Positions 8,133 to 12,362 of a DNA stretch of 12,362 nt are shown piece after piece. The translations under genes and the position numbers were made by a program. The notes under the pieces are model-generated. The model searched no databases. It saw only the letters and a program-made list of their open reading frames with translations, and had not been told where the DNA came from. Position 1 is the stretch's first letter. Each line of letters opens with the position of its first letter. The stretch is from Bacteroidota bacterium. GTDB taxonomy: Bacteria; Bacteroidota; Bacteroidia; Bacteroidales; Rikenellaceae. Where the stretch lies: the NCBI GenBank assembly GCA_023413645.1, contig JAEZPN010000099.1, forward strand, positions 1-12,362, read 5' to 3'.

Positions 8133-8924
8133 ATGAACTACGCATTAATCACAGGAGCATCCTCAGGTATCGGTCGCTGCTACGCCAATGAGTTGGCGAA
8201 GCGCGGCTACAACATCATAGCCGTAAGCAACCAGCAGAAGGAGTTGGAAGTAGTCACAGCGGAGCTGCGTGAGACGTACAACATCACTGCGCACCACATA
8301 TTCGCTGACCTCGCAGCACCCGATGCCGCAAAGAGTATCTTCGACAGATGCGAAGCGGAGGGCTGGCAGGTTGACATCCTCATCTGCAACGCAGGCATGC
8401 TGCTCTTCTCAACACTCACACGCACCGAGCCCAAGCGCCTTGAGACAATCATAGGCCTGCACTGCACTACGACAACGCTCCTATGCCGCTACTTTGGCGA
8501 GGCGATGAAGGAGCGCAAACATGGACGCATACTCCTAATGTCCTCATCTACAGCGTGGTTACCCTACCCCACAATCTCGCACTACGGCGCAACGAAGGCC
8601 TACATCAAGAACCTCGCCTTTGCGCTATGGTATGAGTTACATCGCCACGGCGTGAGCGTTACGGCCGTATTCCCAGGTGCTGTTGACACCCCCTTCTACG
8701 ACCTGAAGCCCTCGTGGCGCAAATGGTTTGTGCGCCTCGGTGTCATGCACCGCGCAGAGACCATAGCACGACGTGGAACACGCGCCATGATGCGTGGCAG
8801 ACGACGTCTTACACCCGGTCTATTCACTAAGTTCGTGGTTGCCGTATGCGCCATCATCCCTGCACGTCTCTTCGACGTGATGATTCGCATACCTTCAGTC
8901 ACGAAGCTACTAAACAAGGTTTAA
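8133..8924 (+). CDS. Short-chain dehydrogenase/reductase (SDR), substrate unknown
   Basis: This is a classical SDR of 263 residues that should use NAD(H) or NADP(H). Seen: the Rossmann motif TGASSGIG in the first 20 residues, ICNAGM, catalytic Ser138, Tyr151 and Lys155 (SHYGATK), and FPGAVDTPF after it. The last 40 residues are hydrophobic and basic (TKFVVAVCAIIPARL), which could touch the membrane, as in some lipid-acting SDRs; that is a guess. The substrate cannot be told from sequence. The frame is open for 17 codons upstream of the ATG at 8133, but those codons cover the promoter and the start of ybaK, and the family begins directly with the first beta strand. Its TAA stop overlaps that of the convergent HAD gene. 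Confidence 0.92.
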   Translation: MNYALITGASSGIGRCYANELAKRGYNIIAVSNQQKELEVVTAELRETYNITAHHIFADLAAPDAAKSIFDRCEAEGWQVDILICNAGMLLFSTLTRTEPKRLETIIGLHCTTTTLLCRYFGEAMKERKHGRILLMSSSTAWLPYPTISHYGATKAYIKNLAFALWYELHRHGVSVTAVFPGAVDTPFYDLKPSWRKWFVRLGVMHRAETIARRGTRAMMRGRRRLTPGLFTKFVVAVCAIIPARLFDVMIRIPSVTKLLNKV

Positions 8925-9583
8925 CCCTCAACAAGTCTGCGCAACATTGCGACATTGACATCGCGGAAGTCGTCGACGATGATGTCCGCCTCGGTGTGGC
9001 TCAAGAACTCGCGGTCGAAGGTTGTGGCAAGTGCTACGACCTTGATGCCAGCGCGCTTAGCAGACTCTATACCCGCCTCAGCATCCTCAAATACCACACA
9101 CTCACTTGGCTTAAGACCCAACTTGGCAGCTGCCGTAAGGTATATCTCTGGGTCGGGCTTGCAGCGCGTAACCTCATCGCCCGCAACAGCAGCCATAAAG
9201 TAGCGACGTATGTTGCACTTATCCAGCACAAAATCGACATTTGCCCTATAGCCAGAAGAGCCAACAGCGGCACGAAGCCCCTCGCGCTCACTCTCTGCGA
9301 GGAAATCCAACAAGCCGGGCTGTGGCACAATCGTGGGGGCATATATCTCGCGATAGATAGCCTCCTTCTCGTTTCCGAGCTCTCTGATACCCACACGCTC
9401 AACAACCTCGCGAGGCATAAGCTCGCCCATAATATCATCGTTACCCTTGCCAAATACGCGACTTAGCTCGTCGAACGAACGCTCCACGCCATAGCGGCGG
9501 AAGAACTCGGCAAAGGCCTCACGGTGTACCTCGAGGTTGTTAACCAGTACACCGTCCATATCAAAAAGTAAACCCTTCAACAT
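8921..9583 (-). CDS. HAD-superfamily hydrolase, beta-phosphoglucomutase-like
   Basis: This is a 220-residue HAD phosphohydrolase with a helical cap after motif I. Seen: motif I DMDGVLVNN with nucleophile Asp8 and acid/base Asp10, motif II VGSSG, the conserved Lys of motif III in CKPDPEIY, and motif IV VFEDAEAGIESAKRAG. DxDGVL with this cap arrangement is typical of the group holding beta-phosphoglucomutase and small sugar-phosphate phosphatases. I cannot choose between mutase and phosphatase, so no symbol is given. The ATG at 9583 puts motif I at the usual distance; a GTG five codons upstream is open but unneeded. A hairpin lies 15 bp before the start, between this gene and the PP2C gene, so it may be expressed by read-through. 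No promoter of its own was seen. Confidence 0.9.
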   Translation of the reverse strand: MLKGLLFDMDGVLVNNLEVHREAFAEFFRRYGVERSFDELSRVFGKGNDDIMGELMPREVVERVGIRELGNEKEAIYREIYAPTIVPQPGLLDFLAESEREGLRAAVGSSGYRANVDFVLDKCNIRRYFMAAVAGDEVTRCKPDPEIYLTAAAKLGLKPSECVVFEDAEAGIESAKRAGIKVVALATTFDREFLSHTEADIIVDDFRDVNVAMLRRLVEG

Positions 9584-9597
9584 ATTTATATATAGCA

Positions 9598-9622
9598 CAA
9601 GCAGCCGTCAGGCGGCTGCTTG
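9598..9622 (-). terminator. Perfect hairpin between the PP2C and HAD genes, probable terminator
   Basis: CAAGCAGCCG (9598-9607) and CGGCTGCTTG (9613-9622) form a 10-bp GC-rich stem with a 5-base loop. It lies 5 nt past the PP2C stop codon. No clear T run follows on the - strand (TGCTATATATAA), so it may be a weak terminator, an RNA-end protector, or an attenuator setting HAD expression below PP2C. Confidence 0.6.
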
Positions 9623-9627
9623 ATTGA

Positions 9628-10908
9628 TTATTTCATTCCATTAAGGAGTGTTGTCTTTTGGGCGGTTGATTTTTTGGGACTTACCGCTGTAGGAGCGTCC
9701 TCCGCTATTGGTTGCTCAATAGTCTCAGTCTGCTCGTGTGCCTCACCCTGCTCCTCTGTCTGCTCCTCTGTCTGCTCGAGTGTATCGCCCTGTGCGGGGT
9801 CAACAACATCCACTTCGTCTGTAGACTCAACGTTCTCAGCAGACGCTGGGGAGGTTGCATCTTTCTCTGGGAAAGATGGCTGCACAGACTCTTTGGGCAA
9901 CGGCACTCTTCTATCATTTACGTTGAGTTCGACAGTCACATTACCATTGCCAAAGCCAATGAAGAACATAGTGATGACAGCACCAACAGCAACACACATA
10001 AGCGTGATATTCATAGGTGTTAGCTTACGACGATTAGGAGCGTTAAGATCCTCTTTATCAGCATATGTAGGAGGCACTGTTACATCCTCCGACTGGGGCT
10101 CCTCCTCGTCCTCGACAAGTTCCGCTGTTACGACGATAGGCTCAACATATGGCAAGCCCTCTACAACGGGAACAAGATATGCCGAGAAGTTATCGCGACT
10201 CGAAGCCTCGCACAACGCCTTGATAGCATCAATCTTCTCGCCATCCGATACATCGCGACGGAGAATCTCCACCAATGCCTCGTTAGAAAGTGACTCAAGA
10301 ACACCATCCGAGCAGAGGAAGAAGTAGTCACCTGCCTGAACATTCTTGATAGTATATACCTCGGCATTGTGGCGTGTCTCGAGGTGTGGCTGCATGGCGC
10401 GAGTGATGACATTGCGACGTGGGTGGTTGACAGCCTCCTCTGGAGTGATGACCTCGGCACGCAAAAGCTCGTTTACGAGCGAGTGGTCACTAGTCTGGTA
10501 GAGAATGGCATTATCAGCCGAGGGACGCACGTGGTAGACTCTACTGTCGCCCATATGTGCAATAACAGCCTCGTGGTTATTGATATGCAACATGGTCAAT
10601 GTTGTACCCATCTTTCGCTGACTCTCGGGGTTGGAATCCTCCCTATCGAGAGCATCGTATGCCGCAGAGAGCGTGAAGTTGAACATGTCAACAGTAAAGG
10701 CATCGTGGTCGATATTTGCGAGGTTAGAACCAAAGGTTGAGCATACAACGCCACTTGCAACCTCGCCGTTTTCATGTCCGCCCATACCATCGCACACCAA
10801 GAAGAGGCGTGAAGAAGAGTTAGCATCACCCTTTGCTGGGAATATAGAATCCTCCTGATTGCTACGTCCACCCATCTCGTTGAGTGCGTAGGGCATTCCA
10901 AGTTTCAT
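9628..10908 (-). CDS. Membrane-anchored PP2C-family protein Ser/Thr phosphatase
   Basis: Residues 1 to about 245 of this 426-residue protein form a metal-dependent PP2C phosphatase. Seen: GGRSNQED, VCDGMGGHENGEVAS with the metal-binding Asp-Gly, GTTLTML, AHMGDSRVY, TSDHS, VITRAM, FLCSDGVLESL and DNFSAYLV. An acidic linker (EDEEEPQSED) leads to RRKLTPM and one hydrophobic segment at about 299-320, so the phosphatase should face the cytoplasm. The last 105 residues should lie outside; they are rich in Glu, Gln, Thr and Pro with EQTE repeats and no domain I know. Such phosphatases usually oppose Hanks-type Ser/Thr kinases, but none is in the window. The ATG at 10908 is chosen because it leads directly into the PP2C fold; an upstream GTG at 10941 is possible. 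Confidence 0.93.
   Translation of the reverse strand: MKLGMPYALNEMGGRSNQEDSIFPAKGDANSSSRLFLVCDGMGGHENGEVASGVVCSTFGSNLANIDHDAFTVDMFNFTLSAAYDALDREDSNPESQRKMGTTLTMLHINNHEAVIAHMGDSRVYHVRPSADNAILYQTSDHSLVNELLRAEVITPEEAVNHPRRNVITRAMQPHLETRHNAEVYTIKNVQAGDYFFLCSDGVLESLSNEALVEILRRDVSDGEKIDAIKALCEASSRDNFSAYLVPVVEGLPYVEPIVVTAELVEDEEEPQSEDVTVPPTYADKEDLNAPNRRKLTPMNITLMCVAVGAVITMFFIGFGNGNVTVELNVNDRRVPLPKESVQPSFPEKDATSPASAENVESTDEVDVVDPAQGDTLEQTEEQTEEQGEAHEQTETIEQPIAEDAPTAVSPKKSTAQKTTLLNGMK
9749..9772. repeat. 12-bp tandem repeat, two exact copies
   Basis: TGCTCCTCTGTC occurs twice in a row (9749-9760 and 9761-9772), and part of a third copy (TGCTC) follows. On the - strand it encodes repeated EQTE units in the C-terminal tail of the PP2C protein. 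The period is a multiple of three, so copy-number change would lengthen or shorten the tail without a frameshift. Confidence 0.85.
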
Positions 10909-10955
10909 AATCTGAAAAAGTTTTGTTATTGAGAGCCACACAGCCTAAAATCATA

Positions 10956-10987
10956 CAAAGTTAATAAATTTTATTTAATAATTCAAC
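10956..10987 (-). promoter_or_regulatory. Promoter for the PP2C gene
   Basis: On the - strand, TAACTTTG (10963-10956) fits the -7 consensus TAnnTTTG, and GTTG (10987-10984) lies 20 nt upstream as a partial -33 element. The predicted start near 10952 gives a leader of about 44 nt before the ATG at 10908. Confidence 0.65.
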
Positions 10988-10992
10988 TATTC

Positions 10993-11008
10993 GGTTTAAT
11001 TATAAACC
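10993..11008. promoter_or_regulatory. Inverted repeat between divergent promoters, candidate operator
   Basis: GGTTTA-ATTA-TAAACC is a perfect 6-bp dyad. It sits almost centrally between the -33 elements of the PP2C promoter (10984-10987) and the kinase promoter (11015-11018), five and six bases away. A regulator bound here could control both genes. It is AT-rich and short, so chance is possible. Confidence 0.4.
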
Positions 11009-11014
11009 CTTTAT

Positions 11015-11045
11015 TTTGATTTATTATACGAAATCACTACATTTG
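11015..11045 (+). promoter_or_regulatory. Promoter for the histidine kinase gene
   Basis: TTTG (11015-11018), exactly 19 nt, then TACATTTG (11038-11045) is a full match to the Bacteroidota consensus. The ATG at 11052 is six bases past the -7 element, so the leader should be only a few bases long. This also argues against the open TTG at 11016 as a start, since it lies within the -33 element. Confidence 0.8.
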
Positions 11046-11051
11046 CAGAGT

Positions 11052-12101
11052 ATGAAAATGTTTAGAAACTGGCGACTTGGTGAGAATATGCTATACACCC
11101 TCGTGTGGATAGCCATATTCCTTATTCCCTTTATGAACTCTCACCTCATGAGCGAGAATGTTGTTGACTTCAACAAGGTAATCATCTCGTGGGGTAAGAT
11201 AGCACCCTACTTCCTGGTATTCATCCTCAACACTACGGTGCTTGCGCCACGCCTGTTGCTACGCCACCGCTACTGGCTCTACTGCATACTGCTCTTGGCA
11301 ATTATATTCGCCATCTTCGGCACCATCGAGATTGGCGACTTCCAGTATTGGCAGGAGGATGTGATGCTCCGCGACAAAGCCTCGTTTACCGACTTGGAGT
11401 GGTATTGGAACGTCATTATCGGCATTCTGATGGCGGGTGCCAACTCCATGATTAAGCTCTACTACCGCACCCTCGAGACCGAGCAGCGCATGACGGTACT
11501 CGAGAAGCAGAGCATCGAGAACGAGATGCAGTATCTGAAGTATCAGATAAACCCCCACTTTCTGATGAACACGCTCAACAACATCCACGCGATGATAGAC
11601 TTCGACACGGAGCTTGCCAAGCATAGCGTCATGGAGCTATCGCGAATGTTGCGCCATGTGCTCTACGACTCGAGCGGCAGCCACACATCGCTCGACAAGG
11701 AGGTGGAGTTCCTACACAACTACATCGAGCTTATGCGCATACGCTATATCGACGATGTGAAGATAAGCATTGAGACTCCCGACCTAAATACATGCCGTAA
11801 GGTTACAATGCCACCGTTGCTCCTTATCGTATTGGTGGAGAACGCCTTTAAGCATGGCATCAGCTACAACAAGGAGTCGTATATCGACATCAATATTGCT
11901 GTCAAAAAGGAGACCCTCACATGTATAGTTGCCAACAGCCGCCACTCGGCACACACAACCGAGCATAGTGGCATCGGCCTAAACAACATAACAAAGCGTC
12001 TCGACCTGCTCTTCGGCAGCAGTTACACGCTCACTACCGATAGTTCGAGCGAGGATAAGTATGTCGTGGAGCTTGTGATACCTATTAATAAACACTTCTA
12101 A
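11052..12101 (+). CDS. Sensor histidine kinase, LytS/YehU type (His_kinase family)
   Basis: This 349-residue kinase senses an unknown signal and should phosphorylate the regulator just downstream. Seen: four hydrophobic segments at about 13-30, 50-66, 74-92 and 119-136 with very short loops, a charged helical linker (139-160), then the phosphoacceptor region INPHFLMNTLN with His169, an N box VENAFKHG (Glu263, Asn264) and a short G box GIGLNNITKRL near the C-terminus. There is no large extracytoplasmic sensor, so the signal is probably read in or near the membrane. The layout is typical of the LytS-like kinases abundant in Bacteroidota. The ATG at 11052 is favoured by the promoter position; Met3 is an alternative. 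It is divergent from the PP2C gene. Confidence 0.93.
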   Translation: MKMFRNWRLGENMLYTLVWIAIFLIPFMNSHLMSENVVDFNKVIISWGKIAPYFLVFILNTTVLAPRLLLRHRYWLYCILLLAIIFAIFGTIEIGDFQYWQEDVMLRDKASFTDLEWYWNVIIGILMAGANSMIKLYYRTLETEQRMTVLEKQSIENEMQYLKYQINPHFLMNTLNNIHAMIDFDTELAKHSVMELSRMLRHVLYDSSGSHTSLDKEVEFLHNYIELMRIRYIDDVKISIETPDLNTCRKVTMPPLLLIVLVENAFKHGISYNKESYIDINIAVKKETLTCIVANSRHSAHTTEHSGIGLNNITKRLDLLFGSSYTLTTDSSSEDKYVVELVIPINKHF

Positions 12102-12116
12102 AACCTATAGAATACC

Positions 12117-12362
12117 ATGGTTAGATGTATCGCCATTGATGACGAGCCCTTGGCTCTAAGACAGATATAGAGCTACATAGAGCGCACCGAGCAGCTTGAG
12201 CTCGTTGCCGTATGTCGCAGTGCCCTCGAGGCACAGGAGGTGCTTAAAACAACCAACGTGGATCTCCTATACGTAGATATTAACATGCCCGACATGAGCG
12301 GCATCGACTTCGTGCGTAACATTGACGCGGGTCACTACATCGTCTTTACTACGGCGCACCCA
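12117..12362 (+). pseudogene. LytR-type response regulator, receiver domain interrupted by TAG (partial)
   Basis: The frame begins 15 nt after the kinase stop and runs off the window. It reads MVRCIAIDDEPLALRQI, then TAG at 12168-12170 (codon 18), then SYIERTEQLELVAVCRSALE and on through VDINMPDMSGIDF with phosphoacceptor Asp54. Apart from that codon, all 82 visible codons read as a normal receiver with the acidic pair Asp8-Asp9. LytTR-type regulators commonly follow LytS-type kinases, so an output DNA-binding domain is expected beyond the edge, but it is not seen. A restart after the stop would lack Asp8-Asp9. The cause could be a real nonsense mutation, a base-calling error, or read-through. 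A single changed base restores the frame, and no other decay is visible. Confidence 0.85.

Noticed and set aside
8846..9466. A 206-codon open frame on the + strand
   Set aside because: It is antisense to the HAD gene, whose four catalytic motifs are all in the correct order on the other strand; the + strand product resembles nothing I know.
9620..10327. A 235-codon open frame on the + strand, rich in Ser, Cys and Val
   Set aside because: It lies antisense to the PP2C gene; its low-complexity serine and cysteine runs are the complement of the Glu/Gln/Thr tail codons.
11016..11051. A TTG start giving 12 more residues on the histidine kinase
   Set aside because: The TTG is part of the -33 promoter element, so it would not be transcribed from that promoter.

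Overview
The window looks like chromosomal DNA from a member of the Bacteroidota, probably Bacteroidales. The main evidence is three promoters that fit the Bacteroidota sigma-factor consensus (TTTG, about 19 nt, TAnnTTTG). A LytS-type histidine kinase followed by a LytR-type regulator, and the general lack of Shine-Dalgarno sequences, agree with this. I cannot name the genus.

Region 1 (1-7576, + strand) is a compact de novo pyrimidine operon: carA (C-terminal end only), carB, pyrK, pyrD, pyrF, pyrE and pyrB. Genes overlap by a few bases or are separated by 2 to 41 nt. Together they make carbamoyl phosphate (CarAB) and carbamoyl aspartate (PyrB), oxidise dihydroorotate with NAD+ (PyrD/PyrK, class 1B), add ribose phosphate (PyrE) and decarboxylate to UMP (PyrF). 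Dihydroorotase (pyrC) is not in the window. Gene order and protein character resemble the Firmicutes operon more than the Bacteroides genes I remember. Two oddities stand out. The visible end of CarA has Gln and Asp where the glutaminase catalytic His and Glu should be, and PyrB carries a fused PyrI-like four-cysteine zinc tail with no PyrI nucleotide-binding domain. The operon ends at a strong, perfectly symmetrical, probably bidirectional terminator.

Region 2 (7624-9583) holds a YbaK-type Cys-tRNA(Pro) deacylase (- strand), a short-chain dehydrogenase (+ strand) and a HAD phosphatase/phosphoglucomutase-like gene (- strand). The dehydrogenase promoter lies partly inside the start of ybaK and predicts an almost leaderless mRNA. 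The dehydrogenase and HAD genes converge so tightly that their stop codons share one TTAA.

Region 3 (9598-12362) is a signalling region. A PP2C-family Ser/Thr phosphatase with one membrane segment and an acidic, repetitive C-terminal tail (- strand) is divergent from a four-helix LytS-type histidine kinase (+ strand). Both have recognisable promoters, and an inverted repeat sits between the two -33 elements. The kinase is followed 15 nt later by its LytR-type response regulator, which runs off the window and has an in-frame TAG at codon 18, inside the receiver domain.

I saw no tRNA, rRNA, CRISPR array, insertion sequence or attachment site. No stretch over 300 bases lacks a gene.
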